From NCBI RefSeq assembly GCF_902833045.1, contig NZ_CADFDU010000004.1:124001-188000 (forward strand): a DNA stretch of 64,000 bases, written 5' to 3'. The number at the start of each line of letters is the position of its first letter. Positions within the stretch are counted from its first letter, which is position 1. This document shows positions 46,631 to 54,489 of the stretch, piece after piece. The stretch is from Burkholderia sp. BCC0322. Lineage in GTDB: Bacteria > Pseudomonadota > Gammaproteobacteria > Burkholderiales > Burkholderiaceae. The notes below the pieces were generated by a model. That model saw only the letters and a program-made list of their open reading frames with translations. It was not told the DNA's origin and made no database searches. The translations under genes were made by a program, and so were the position numbers.

Positions 46631-46882
46631 TCAATGCGTACGCGTCGACCCGCCCGGCTCCGGGCGGCCGACCGTCTCCAGCACGGCCCACATCCAGATC
46701 AGCTCGCGGACCGTGCGCGCATGCTCGTCGCTCTGCGCGCGCCAGCACGCAAACGCATCCAGTTCCTGTTGCGTCGTGTCGCCGGTGCGCAACCACAGCA
46801 GCCAGCGCACCGCGCCCTCGCGGATCGCATCGGCGCGCGTATTCGCGTCGCCGGGATCCTTGTCCCGTTGCGATTCGTTCAT
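46631..46882 (-). CDS. Orphan DUF4880 (FecR N-terminal) domain protein
   Basis: An 83-residue protein consisting only of the FecR N-terminal cytoplasmic domain: AIREGAVRWLLWLRTGDTTQQ and LDAFACWRAQSDEHARTVRELIWMW align with residues about 20-55 of the neighbouring full FecR (EASAWLLRLRSGDASQAEADAF). This part of FecR binds the ECF sigma factor. The periplasmic half and membrane anchor are missing, and no FecR remnant was found downstream, so it is either a stand-alone sigma modulator or a truncated gene. Start ATG 46880-46882 has only a weak ribosome binding site. Confidence 0.6.
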   Translation of the reverse strand: MNESQRDKDPGDANTRADAIREGAVRWLLWLRTGDTTQQELDAFACWRAQSDEHARTVRELIWMWAVLETVGRPEPGGSTRTH

Positions 46883-47139
46883 GATCACGCCACCGCCCGA
46901 AGCTCCATCGACACACATCCCCCGCACCGCGCATCGCTGCACGGCCGGGGCGCTTGCCACCCACGCCTCGGATCCGACGACGTCACACCGGGCCGCCATG
47001 ACAGACGGCCCGGCGTTTGCCGGCCCTCATTGATCAAGTCGTATCGGACGGCCGTAACCCGCAGTGCGCGGACAGCCGCAAGCGCCGCGAACGCATCGCC
47101 GGCGGGAAGGAGAACGGGAAGTAAAGCGCGGGGAGCCGG

Positions 47140-48135
47140 TCAGCTCAGCAGCACGATGTTGCCCGGCAGGCGCGTGATGTGCGCGCCATACAAGCGGCCG
47201 ACCATGTCGATCACGTCGTCGAGCCGCGTGATCGGGAACTGTGCCTGCATCCGGTTTTCGCCGAGCGACGCGCTGCGCAGGATGACCTTGCCGCGCCGGT
47301 AGCGATTGATCTCGTCGACGACGTCGGATAACGGCACGCCGTTGAACACCAGCATCCCGCGCCGCCATGCGCTGACCGCGCCCGGATCGATCCGCGACAC
47401 GGGCTGCAAGCCGCGATCGTCGTACACGACCTGATCGTCGGCCGTCAGCGTGCGCGCACCGCGCGGATGCTCGAGCGCGACCTTACCGGAGAGGCAGGTC
47501 ACGCAGACCTGCGAGCCGGTGCGCCGCACGTTGAAGCGCGCGACGGTCGCCTGCATGCGGCCGCCGCCCGCCACCACGGTGACGGGCCGGATCGGTGTCG
47601 CGCGGTCGGCCGGCGGCGCGGCCGCGTCGATCTCCGCCTCGCCGGCGACGACTTCGACGCCGTGCGCGGCATCGCTCGCGGCCAGTACGTCGAGGCGCGT
47701 CTGCGTATTCAGCTCCACCGTCACGCGTGACGACAGCGCGACGCTGCGCTGCTCGCCGGTGCCCGTGTGGTAATCGGCCGCGAGATCGCCGAGCGACGGC
47801 CACAACTGCATCGGCGGGCGCAACGCGAGCCACGACGCGCCGGCCGCGACGGCGAAGCCGATGAACGCGCGCCGCCCGGTGCGCATCGTGCGCTCGCGTT
47901 TTGCAACGTTTGCCCAGGCAGCGGCCGCCCGTTCCTCGTGCGCGAGTTCGGTCGCCGCCGTGCGCAGCGAGTTCCAGGTATCGCGCAGCAGATCGGCGGC
48001 TTGCGGACGATCGGCGCACCAGCGCTCGAACGCGTCGGCTTCGGCCTGGCTCGCGTCTCCCGAGCGCAGACGCAGCAGCCACGCACTCGCTTCGTCGAGT
48101 TCGTCGTGGGCAGGTTCGGCCTGGGCTTTCGTCAT
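47140..48135 (-). CDS. FecR-family sigma regulator (VreR-like)
   Basis: A 331-residue membrane anti-sigma/sigma regulator: cytoplasmic DUF4880 (about 10-55), one membrane span (RRAFIGFAVAAGASWLAL), periplasmic FecR domain (ADYHTGTGEQRSVALSSRVTVELNTQTRL; MQATVARFNVRR) and a C-terminal secretin-like DUF4974 part (FNGVPLSDVVDEINRY). It should hold the ECF factor encoded just upstream and receive a signal from the periplasmic STN protein. ATG at 48133-48135, 11 bases after the sigma gene; an upstream TTG overlapping its stop is possible. Confidence 0.9.
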   Translation of the reverse strand: MTKAQAEPAHDELDEASAWLLRLRSGDASQAEADAFERWCADRPQAADLLRDTWNSLRTAATELAHEERAAAAWANVAKRERTMRTGRRAFIGFAVAAGASWLALRPPMQLWPSLGDLAADYHTGTGEQRSVALSSRVTVELNTQTRLDVLAASDAAHGVEVVAGEAEIDAAAPPADRATPIRPVTVVAGGGRMQATVARFNVRRTGSQVCVTCLSGKVALEHPRGARTLTADDQVVYDDRGLQPVSRIDPGAVSAWRRGMLVFNGVPLSDVVDEINRYRRGKVILRSASLGENRMQAQFPITRLDDVIDMVGRLYGAHITRLPGNIVLLS

Positions 48136-48146
48136 CGTCCTGATGC

Positions 48147-48695
48147 TCAAAATTTACGCGGGCCGCCTCGCGTGCCCGGGTACGGATCGCCGTCTTCCTG
48201 CATGCGCTGCAGGCAGTACTTCATTGCCGCACTCAGCTCGCTTTCGACGAGCCGCAGCGAAATGCCGAAATGCTCGGCGATCTCGCGGTTCAGCAGGCCG
48301 TCCACGCGGGCGGCCAGCAGGATCGCGCGGCGCCGCGGCGGCAGGCCGCGCAACACGTCCTTCAGTGTCTCGACCTTGCGGCGCGCCGCGACGATGCGCT
48401 CCGGATCGGCCAGTTCGTCGGGCATCTCGAGCAGCGTCTCGACATCGTCGTCGTGCAGATGCCGGCGCTCGCGGCGATGCTGGTCGATCGCGACATTGTT
48501 CGCCATCCCGAGTATATAGGCGTCCGCGTTCGTCACCTGGGTGGAGACGTTCGCGTTCTCGAGACGCAGCCAGGTTTCGTGCAGCGCGTCGGCGGCGCCG
48601 TCCTTCGACCCGGTCACGCGCTCGAGGCGCCTGACCAGGTACGCATAGCGCGTCGCCAGCAGTTTCCTGAGCCCGGTGCGGTTGCTGTCGGTCAT
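48147..48695 (-). CDS. ECF RNA polymerase sigma factor (FecI/VreI-like)
   Basis: A 182-residue group IV sigma factor. Region 2 (LLATRYAYLVRRLERVTGS; ADAYILGMANNVAIDQHRRERR) binds core polymerase and the -10; region 4 (LKDVLRGLPPRRRAILLAARVDGL; IAEHFGISLRLVESELSAAMKYCL) recognises the -35. It sits between the STN protein and FecR genes, the standard iron-starvation-type/cell-surface signalling arrangement. It probably drives other genes of this island. Spacing to the upstream gene is 6 bases. Confidence 0.94.
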   Translation of the reverse strand: MTDSNRTGLRKLLATRYAYLVRRLERVTGSKDGAADALHETWLRLENANVSTQVTNADAYILGMANNVAIDQHRRERRHLHDDDVETLLEMPDELADPERIVAARRKVETLKDVLRGLPPRRRAILLAARVDGLLNREIAEHFGISLRLVESELSAAMKYCLQRMQEDGDPYPGTRGGPRKF

Positions 48696-48701
48696 CGCGG
48701 C

Positions 48702-49448
48702 CTAGCCCCGGACAGCCGGCTGCGGCGCCGGACAGCGGAAATGCACGCCGTTGCCGGACGGCCGCAGCAGGATCGTGACCGGCTGCGGCAGGTCCGCAGG
48801 CGGCGCGTCGTCCAGCTTCAATGCGCGCAGCGCGCGCATCACCGCCGCGTCGCGGGCGGCCGAACCGCTCGATGCCACCATGTTGACCGCCACCACCGCC
48901 CCCCTGTTGTCGATGCGCACCTGCGCGACGAGTCGATAGCTCCCCGGTACGGCTCCCGGCTGCGCGCAGAGCGCATCGATCAGACGCGCCTGCAGCAGGC
49001 CCGCGAACGCGCGCCGATCGTCGGAATCGCCGATCCCGTCGATCGGCAAGGCCGCATCCGCCGGCGTGTCGGCCGTCGCGGGCGCCTGCTCGGCGGCCGG
49101 CTGTGCGACGATGATCGCTTCGTCCGGGCGCGAGAATTCCGCACGCAACCCCGTTCCGGCCAGCATCCGCTCGAGCGCGTCGCGCGGCGTGAATTCGCCC
49201 TGGACCGGCGCACTCGTGCGCCCGTCGAGCAGCGGCGCCGGCGCCAGCACGATCAGCTCGGTGAGCCGCGCGAAGTCCTGCAAGGTCTTCGCGAGCGGCT
49301 GCGCGGGCAGATCGAAACGCACCACGCTGCCCGGCCGGCGGACGATGGAACCGGTCTCCTGCGCGTGTATGCCGTGCATGCACGGCACGACGAACGCCAG
49401 CCACGCGACGAGCGCCAGGACACCGGTCGGCGCCCGTGAACGAGTCAT
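48702..49448 (-). CDS. Periplasmic STN - TonB_C-like signalling protein (VreA-like)
   Basis: A 248-residue exported protein: signal peptide to GIHAQ, STN (secretin/TonB short N-terminal) domain about 38-115 (VRFDLPAQPLAKTLQDFARLTEL; PVQGEFTPRDALERMLAGTGL), then a TonB_C-like domain about 165-235 (RLVAQVRIDNRGAVVAVNMVASSGSAARDAAVMRAL). It has the signalling plug domain of FecA-type receptors but no outer-membrane barrel. In P. aeruginosa PUMA3, VreA likewise has a signalling domain without a barrel (established for that system). First gene of the STN-sigma-FecR operon. Confidence 0.88.
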   Translation of the reverse strand: MTRSRAPTGVLALVAWLAFVVPCMHGIHAQETGSIVRRPGSVVRFDLPAQPLAKTLQDFARLTELIVLAPAPLLDGRTSAPVQGEFTPRDALERMLAGTGLRAEFSRPDEAIIVAQPAAEQAPATADTPADAALPIDGIGDSDDRRAFAGLLQARLIDALCAQPGAVPGSYRLVAQVRIDNRGAVVAVNMVASSGSAARDAAVMRALRALKLDDAPPADLPQPVTILLRPSGNGVHFRCPAPQPAVRG

Positions 49449-49630
49449 GAATCCCTGGACGGAAGTGGAGTTGCACGTTGCCGGCGAAACGCGCACCCCC
49501 GTGAGCGGTTCCGCAGCAAACGAACGTCAGATTGTGAGCGGGCACTATGACAGTCCGGTGAAGCGTGCAGCGATGCGATTCAATCGCGGCGCGTTCCCAC
49601 ATTGCGGGCATGCCAGGCGCCGAACGTCGC

Positions 49631-50167
49631 TCACGGCCGGCGCACGACGAAGTTGCCGATGCCCGTGCCGACGACGGCCATCCGCACGTCGCCGGACCAC
49701 AGCGTGATCGTCACGGGCACGTCGATGCCTTCACTGCCGAGCAAGACGCGCGACGGCACTTCGCCGCCGCCGGTGTACCGCACCGACACGCCCGTCACTT
49801 CCGCGCCCCAGCGGCGTGCGCGATACATGTCGTCGCTCATCGGTGCCCAGGCGCCGCTTTCGGTGCGCTGCACGAAGCGATAGCCTCCGCCGATCGGCTG
49901 CCATGCGATCGGGATCGACCGCACCTGCGCTTCGTCGCCGGCCGATTCGAGCAGGTTCGCCAGGCGCTGCGCCTCCTCCGCTAGATCGGTGCGGCGATTA
50001 CGCGACGGCGCGAGCGTCACGACCGCGACCAGCAGCCCGACGATCACGAGCACGACCAGCATCTCCAGCAGCGTGAAACCCGTCGACGTACGACGCACGA
50101 CGCGCGAGTGTCGTATGCGGCGCTTCACGACGCGCACGCCGTCACTGCCACGAGCCGATGTCCGCAT
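49631..50167 (-). CDS. gspH: Type II secretion minor pseudopilin GspH
   Basis: A 178-residue GspH-type pseudopilin: basic leader, cleavage after Gly in TSTG, then [22 protein letters not shown] with Glu+5, and a beta-rich C-terminal domain. The chosen ATG (50165-50167) has GAGGGG five bases upstream and overlaps gspG by 26 bases; a GTG at 50133-50135 would give a shorter 20-residue leader. Cleavage would be by a PilD-type prepilin peptidase encoded elsewhere. Confidence 0.88.
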   Translation of the reverse strand: MRTSARGSDGVRVVKRRIRHSRVVRRTSTGFTLLEMLVVLVIVGLLVAVVTLAPSRNRRTDLAEEAQRLANLLESAGDEAQVRSIPIAWQPIGGGYRFVQRTESGAWAPMSDDMYRARRWGAEVTGVSVRYTGGGEVPSRVLLGSEGIDVPVTITLWSGDVRMAVVGTGIGNFVVRRP

Positions 50168-50630
50168 CGTTCCCCTCGCCGCCCGGTTTGCCGTCCGCGC
50201 CGTAGCTGAACACGTCGATCGCGCCATGCGCGCCATGCGCGCCATGCGCGCCCGGGTTCAGGTATTGATACGGATTGCCCCACGGATCCTTCGGCAACCG
50301 CTCGAGATAGCCGCCGTCCTTCCAGTTGTTCGGCACCGGATCGGCGGCCGGCTTCTGGACCAGCGCGGTCAGCCCCTGCTCCTGCGACGGATAGCGGCCG
50401 TTGTCCAGGCGATACAGGTTCAACGACTGCATCATCGTGCCGATGTCCTGCTTCGCGGCGATGCGGCGCGCCTCGTCCGGACGGCTCATGATCTTCGGCA
50501 CGATCAGCGCCGCGAGAATCCCGAGGATCGCGACCACCACCATGATCTCGATCAGCGTGAAGCCGCGTTGCGTGTGTCCTCCCGAGTGACCGGCGTATCG
50601 CGTTCGGGTTTCGTTGGGCCCCGTCATCAT
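50142..50630 (-). CDS. gspG: Type II secretion major pseudopilin GspG
   Basis: A 162-residue major pseudopilin: leader ending THTQRG, then [25 protein letters not shown], and the conserved C-terminal part [40 protein letters not shown] and [13 protein letters not shown] with its calcium-binding Asp residues. Unusually, G-A-H tripeptides are repeated between LNPG and IDVFS, encoded by a 9-bp tandem repeat. GAGGG is 7 bases before the first of two ATG codons. Confidence 0.96.
   Translation of the reverse strand: MMTGPNETRTRYAGHSGGHTQRGFTLIEIMVVVAILGILAALIVPKIMSRPDEARRIAAKQDIGTMMQSLNLYRLDNGRYPSQEQGLTALVQKPAADPVPNNWKDGGYLERLPKDPWGNPYQYLNPGAHGAHGAHGAIDVFSYGADGKPGGEGNDADIGSWQ
50221..50247. repeat. 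9-bp tandem repeat inside gspG
   Basis: GCGCCATGC is repeated three times without interruption (50221-50229, 50230-50238, 50239-50247) and a partial fourth unit follows. It encodes G-A-H repeats in the loop before the calcium site of GspG. Expansion or loss of units keeps the reading frame. Confidence 0.92.
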
Positions 50631-50691
50631 GCATTCACCCTCGCAACAAAGAATGGAAAACATCTTCTGTTCATCGCACCGACCTGTCGCC

Positions 50692-51138
50692 ATGAAACCG
50701 TTCGACCTGCTTCGCATCGCGCCTTCGCGCGCCGATCTCGTTCCACTCGTCGCGACGCTCGCTGCCGCGGCCGCACTCGTGACCGTGTCGCTGTGGGCCG
50801 TGCGCGTGCTGAGCGCTGCCGATGCGCCGGTCGCGACGCTTGCAGCGCCGCCCGCGTCGATCGACGTTGCCGCCGGCGCACGGCTGTTCGGTGCGAAACC
50901 CGACGACGGCCGCGATGCCATCCAGCTGCTCGGCGTGCTCGCCTTCGATGCACACCGAGCGGCGGCGATCGTCAGCGTCGGCGGCGATGCCTCGCGCGTC
51001 GTGTCACTCGGCGCGGCGATCGGCGAAGCCGCGAAGCTGGCCGAGATTCGCGCACGCTCGATCGTCGTCGACCGCAACGGGCTGCATCGCGAGATCGCTC
51101 TGCCCGCCGCGGAGAAGGCCAACGCGTACGTGCGCTGA
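50692..51138 (+). CDS. gspC: Type II secretion inner-membrane protein GspC-like (short)
   Basis: A 148-residue GspC-type protein: cytoplasmic start, one membrane helix ([22 protein letters not shown]) and a periplasmic homology region ([50 protein letters not shown]) that in other systems contacts the secretin GspD. It stops after the HR domain and lacks the C-terminal PDZ or coiled-coil part. Divergent from gspG and convergent with gspF. Start is uncertain; the ATG at 50692 has only a weak ribosome binding site and an in-frame ATG occurs at 50653. Confidence 0.82.
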   Translation: MKPFDLLRIAPSRADLVPLVATLAAAAALVTVSLWAVRVLSAADAPVATLAAPPASIDVAAGARLFGAKPDDGRDAIQLLGVLAFDAHRAAAIVSVGGDASRVVSLGAAIGEAAKLAEIRARSIVVDRNGLHREIALPAAEKANAYVR

Positions 51139-51146
51139 GCGGCGCA

Positions 51147-52364
51147 TCACTGCACCATGTTGTTCAGCTCGATGATCGGCATCATCACCGCCAGCACGAT
51201 CACGAGCACCACGCCGCCCATCGCGAGAATCAGCAGCGGTTCGAGCAGGCTCGTCAGAAACATCGTGCGGCGTTCCAGCTCGCGCGATTCGCCTTCGGAC
51301 GCGCGATCGAGCATCGTCGTCACGTCGCCGGTCGCCTCGCCCGAACGGATCAGGTGCACGAGCACCGGGGGGAACGTCTTCGTATGCGCCAGCGCGCGTG
51401 ACAGTGCCGAGCCCTCGCGCACGCGCACGATCGCATCGTCGACGTTCGCGCGCATCGCACGGTTCGACAACGTCTCGCCGGCCGCCTGCAGCGCGCGCAG
51501 GATCGGCACGCCGGCCGCCGTGAGAATGCCGAGCGTGCTGGCGAAGCGCACCGTGTTGTAGCCGCGTACGAGCTTGCCGGCGAGCGGCGCGGTCAGCACC
51601 CACGTGTCGAACCTGAGCCGCGGCGCATCGCGCGACAGCACCTTGCGGATCGCATAGACGAGCGCGGCCGTCCCAGCCAGCGACGCCCACCACCAGTGCC
51701 GCACGAAGTCCGACAGCGCGAGCATCACGACCGTCAGCGTCGGCAGCTGCTGCTTCGTGCTGGTGAACACGTTCGCGACCTGCGGCACGACGTAGCTCAG
51801 CAGGAACGTGACGATGCCGAACGCGATCAGCGTGACGATGCCCGGATACGTGAACGCGAGCAGGATCTTTTGTTTCAGCGCGTTGCTTTGCTCGATGTAG
51901 TCGGCCAGGCGCGACAGCACGATGCCGAGCTTGCCGGTGTGCTCGCCGGCCGCGACGAGCGCGCGATAGATCTCCGGGAAATCGCGCGGACGCTGGCTCA
52001 GCGCGTTCGCGAACGAATGGCCACCGACGACTTCCGCGCGGATCGACGCCATCAGCTCGCGCACGTATTCGCGTTCGGCCTGCTCGCTCAGCACCGACAG
52101 CGCTTCGTCGAGCGGCAGCCCCGCGACCAGCAGGCTCGCGAGCTGGCGCGTGATGATCGCCTGCTCGCGCTGCGACAGCTTGCGGCCGAGCGACAGGCGC
52201 TGATGACGTTCGCCGTGCAGGCGTTGCGCGGCCAGTTCGACGACGAGCGGCGTGAGCCCCTGCGTGCGCAGATGGCTGCGCCCGGCGCGCGCGCTGTCGG
52301 CTTCGAGCACGCCTTTCAGCGTGCGGCCGGTGGGATCGATCGCTTCGTAGCGGAATGCCGACAT
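51147..52364 (-). CDS. gspF: Type II secretion platform protein GspF
   Basis: A 405-residue polytopic inner-membrane platform protein with two GspF domains, each with the family pattern (LVAGLPLDEALSVLSEQ; FPEIYRALVAAGEHTGKLGIVLSRLADYIEQ; second copy with GVPILRALQAAGETLSNRAMR and FPPVLVHLIRSGEATGDVTTMLDRAS) and three membrane helices. It works with the ATPase GspE, which is not in the window. GAGGG precedes the ATG by 8 bases. Confidence 0.96.
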   Translation of the reverse strand: MSAFRYEAIDPTGRTLKGVLEADSARAGRSHLRTQGLTPLVVELAAQRLHGERHQRLSLGRKLSQREQAIITRQLASLLVAGLPLDEALSVLSEQAEREYVRELMASIRAEVVGGHSFANALSQRPRDFPEIYRALVAAGEHTGKLGIVLSRLADYIEQSNALKQKILLAFTYPGIVTLIAFGIVTFLLSYVVPQVANVFTSTKQQLPTLTVVMLALSDFVRHWWWASLAGTAALVYAIRKVLSRDAPRLRFDTWVLTAPLAGKLVRGYNTVRFASTLGILTAAGVPILRALQAAGETLSNRAMRANVDDAIVRVREGSALSRALAHTKTFPPVLVHLIRSGEATGDVTTMLDRASEGESRELERRTMFLTSLLEPLLILAMGGVVLVIVLAVMMPIIELNNMVQ

Positions 52365-53025
52365 GTCAGTGCCCTCTTGTCACGCGTGCGACTTTTTCGG
52401 CGACGGCGCGCAATGTGCCGGACGGAGTCGCCGGGGAAGACTACGGAGCGAACCGGCGCAGATTTGTGACGGATGTTGGGCTACCTTTTTGGGCGGGCTT
52501 TATTACCTGACATCGTTATTCTTATAACGTAAAAACGATTACACCCACACCCAATTAATTAATCGGTCACACATTAAATACACGCGACCCTCGCCAATCC
52601 TGGATTTACAGATTTTCGCGAAAATCCGAAAAATACATTGAAACGGAAGATATTCACCGACGTGCAAAATGTTCCGTAACATCCGCCACACAATCGTCTT
52701 GAAGTTGGGGTAGTCGTGCGCGGGCTCGCATGCAATGTCGATGGCTTCCATCAAGCGCGATACGGGTTCCGGCGTACGACCCGCCGAACGATTCCGGCTA
52801 AATCCCAATATCTGGATGTTCCGACTTGCGCCGAACGACGCTTCCATCCGGGCTTTACCAATCCGAATAACGAGATGATTTGCGCAATAAAAATGTTACG
52901 CACCATTCGTTATGAAAAATTCACACGCGTCATTCGGATTTCCCCCTACATTTACCCGGCGGTCCACAAGCATTCCAACCGCAGTAGCAGGGGTTCCCGT
53001 TTATCTTCGTTCAAGGAAATTTCTC
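52365..53025. promoter_or_regulatory. AT-rich regulatory region upstream of the PstS-like gene
   Basis: About 660 bases, clearly lower in GC than the surroundings (especially 52500-52680). It contains the inverted repeat CGTTAT-TCTT-ATAACG (52514-52529) and the perfect 16-bp palindrome GATTTTCGCGAAAATC (52611-52626). These are likely regulator sites for gspF and/or the PstS-like gene. A leftward frame of 102 codons (52539-52847) has no start signal or family and I do not count it as a gene. Confidence 0.5.
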
Positions 53026-54357
53026 ATGAAATCCAGCAAGCGCAAGATCTGTCAAGTCCTCGCTCTCGTCGTTTCGGGCATGGGCGCATCCCTCGCGATG
53101 GCCGCAGGCCCTGTGATTCAAGGTGGCGGTTCGTCGCTCGTCGCGCCGACGATCGGCTCGGTCAGCAACCCCGCAAGCGAAATCGGCCTGTTCGGCACGT
53201 CCGAAGGCACGTTCACGTACTACTCGGTCGGCTCGGGCGCCGGCCAGAACGCGTTCCTGAACAACCAGCCGACGTACTTCGGCGCGGGTGTCTCGGGCAC
53301 GGTCCACTTCGCCAACAGCGATGCCGCACTGACGACGGCTCAAGTCACGGCGTACAACAACACGGGCCTCGGCACCACCAACGGCCCGCTGATCCAGATC
53401 CCGTACATCGTGACCGCCATCACGGTGCCGGTCGTCAACGCGCCGGCCGTAACGAGCTCGGTCACGCCGCAAACGACGCCGGGTCAGGCGCACAGCATCG
53501 CGCTGAACGACGACGACCTGTGCGGCATCTTCTCCGGCAAGCTGACGAACTGGAACCAGGTCACCAATCCGGAAGGCGGCCTCTACTCGACGAACGCCCC
53601 GATCAAGGTCGTTTATCGCGCAGACGGCAGCGGCACGACCGAACTGCTGACCCGCCACCTGGCCGCAGTCTGCACGACCGGCAACACGGCGTCGGGCGTC
53701 AAGTTCATCGATTCGCTGACGTTCGCGAACACGTCGGCATTCCCGTCCGGCGTGCCGTCGAACTTCATCGCAGCTTCGGGCAGCGGTGGCGTCCGTGGTT
53801 CGCTCGCATCGCTGTCGACGGCCGGCACGGCCGCGGTTGCGTACCTGAGCCCGGACTACACGAACACGTTCCTCGCGTCGCAAAGCTCGGTCGTGACGTC
53901 GTCGGGCGCACTGCAACTGCCGATCGCCAGCCTGTACAACACGACGGCCAAGGCCTACTACGCACCGACGTATGCGAACGCGACGAAGGCGATCGGTACG
54001 ATTACTGCCCCGTCGGGCACCGCTGCCGGCGATCCGACCCAGTGGGTTCCGGTTTCCGGTTCGGCGTATGCCGCCCTGGCCAACCCCGCATCCGGTTATC
54101 CGGTCTCGGGCACGAGCCAGATCATCCTGAGCCAGTGCTACTCGAACGCCGCGGCGGGTACGGCTGTTCATGACTTCCTGAACAACCACTACACGAACGC
54201 CAGCTACGCGTCGGTCGTCCATGGCAACGGCTTCGACACCGTGCCGTCGGGATTCCAGACCGCGATTTCGTCGAACTTCCTGAGCAACTCGAGCGGCAAC
54301 CTCCTCGACATCAACGATTCGAGCGTCTGCGGTGCGGGCGGCTTCGCCGGCCGGTAA
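53026..54357 (+). CDS. Secreted PstS-like (DING/LapA-type) substrate-binding protein
   Basis: A 443-residue exported protein with signal peptide (M-K-S-S-K-R-K to LAMAAGP) and a PstS-like periplasmic-binding fold: phosphate-loop motifs GGGSSLVAPTIG near the start and VYRADGSGTTELLTRHL in the middle, plus FSGKLTNWNQV typical of PstS. It carries two Cys pairs and is not followed by pstCAB, so it is not the usual ABC receptor. In P. aeruginosa PstS-like DING proteins such as LapA are secreted by the Hxc type II system (established); the nearby gsp genes suggest the same here. AAGGAAA precedes the ATG. Confidence 0.85.
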   Translation: MKSSKRKICQVLALVVSGMGASLAMAAGPVIQGGGSSLVAPTIGSVSNPASEIGLFGTSEGTFTYYSVGSGAGQNAFLNNQPTYFGAGVSGTVHFANSDAALTTAQVTAYNNTGLGTTNGPLIQIPYIVTAITVPVVNAPAVTSSVTPQTTPGQAHSIALNDDDLCGIFSGKLTNWNQVTNPEGGLYSTNAPIKVVYRADGSGTTELLTRHLAAVCTTGNTASGVKFIDSLTFANTSAFPSGVPSNFIAASGSGGVRGSLASLSTAGTAAVAYLSPDYTNTFLASQSSVVTSSGALQLPIASLYNTTAKAYYAPTYANATKAIGTITAPSGTAAGDPTQWVPVSGSAYAALANPASGYPVSGTSQIILSQCYSNAAAGTAVHDFLNNHYTNASYASVVHGNGFDTVPSGFQTAISSNFLSNSSGNLLDINDSSVCGAGGFAGR

Positions 54358-54390
54358 GCCGCATCACATCTGAAGCACCGTCCTGATGAA

Positions 54391-54418
54391 CCGCCTCGAG
54401 CAATCGAGGCGGCTTTTT
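54391..54418 (+). terminator. Terminator of the PstS-like gene
   Basis: Perfect 8-bp stem CCGCCTCG/CGAGGCGG with a 6-nt loop followed by CTTTTTG on the plus strand, 33 bases after the stop codon. Confidence 0.92.
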
Positions 54419-54489
54419 GTTTCAACACGCCGACCAGGCATGACCACCTCGTGCGGCAGCTGACGTATGTCATGTCTCAATACATATAG

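Noticed and set aside
52539-52847. 102-codon minus-strand frame in the AT-rich gap before the PstS-like gene
   Set aside because: No ribosome binding site and no family; it overlaps the palindromic sites and is better explained as chance in AT-rich DNA. Conservation analysis could reopen it.
53026-54357. Phosphate ABC transporter receptor PstS of a normal pst operon
   Set aside because: No pstC, pstA, pstB or phoU nearby; the next DNA is a truncated copy and the neighbours are type II secretion genes.
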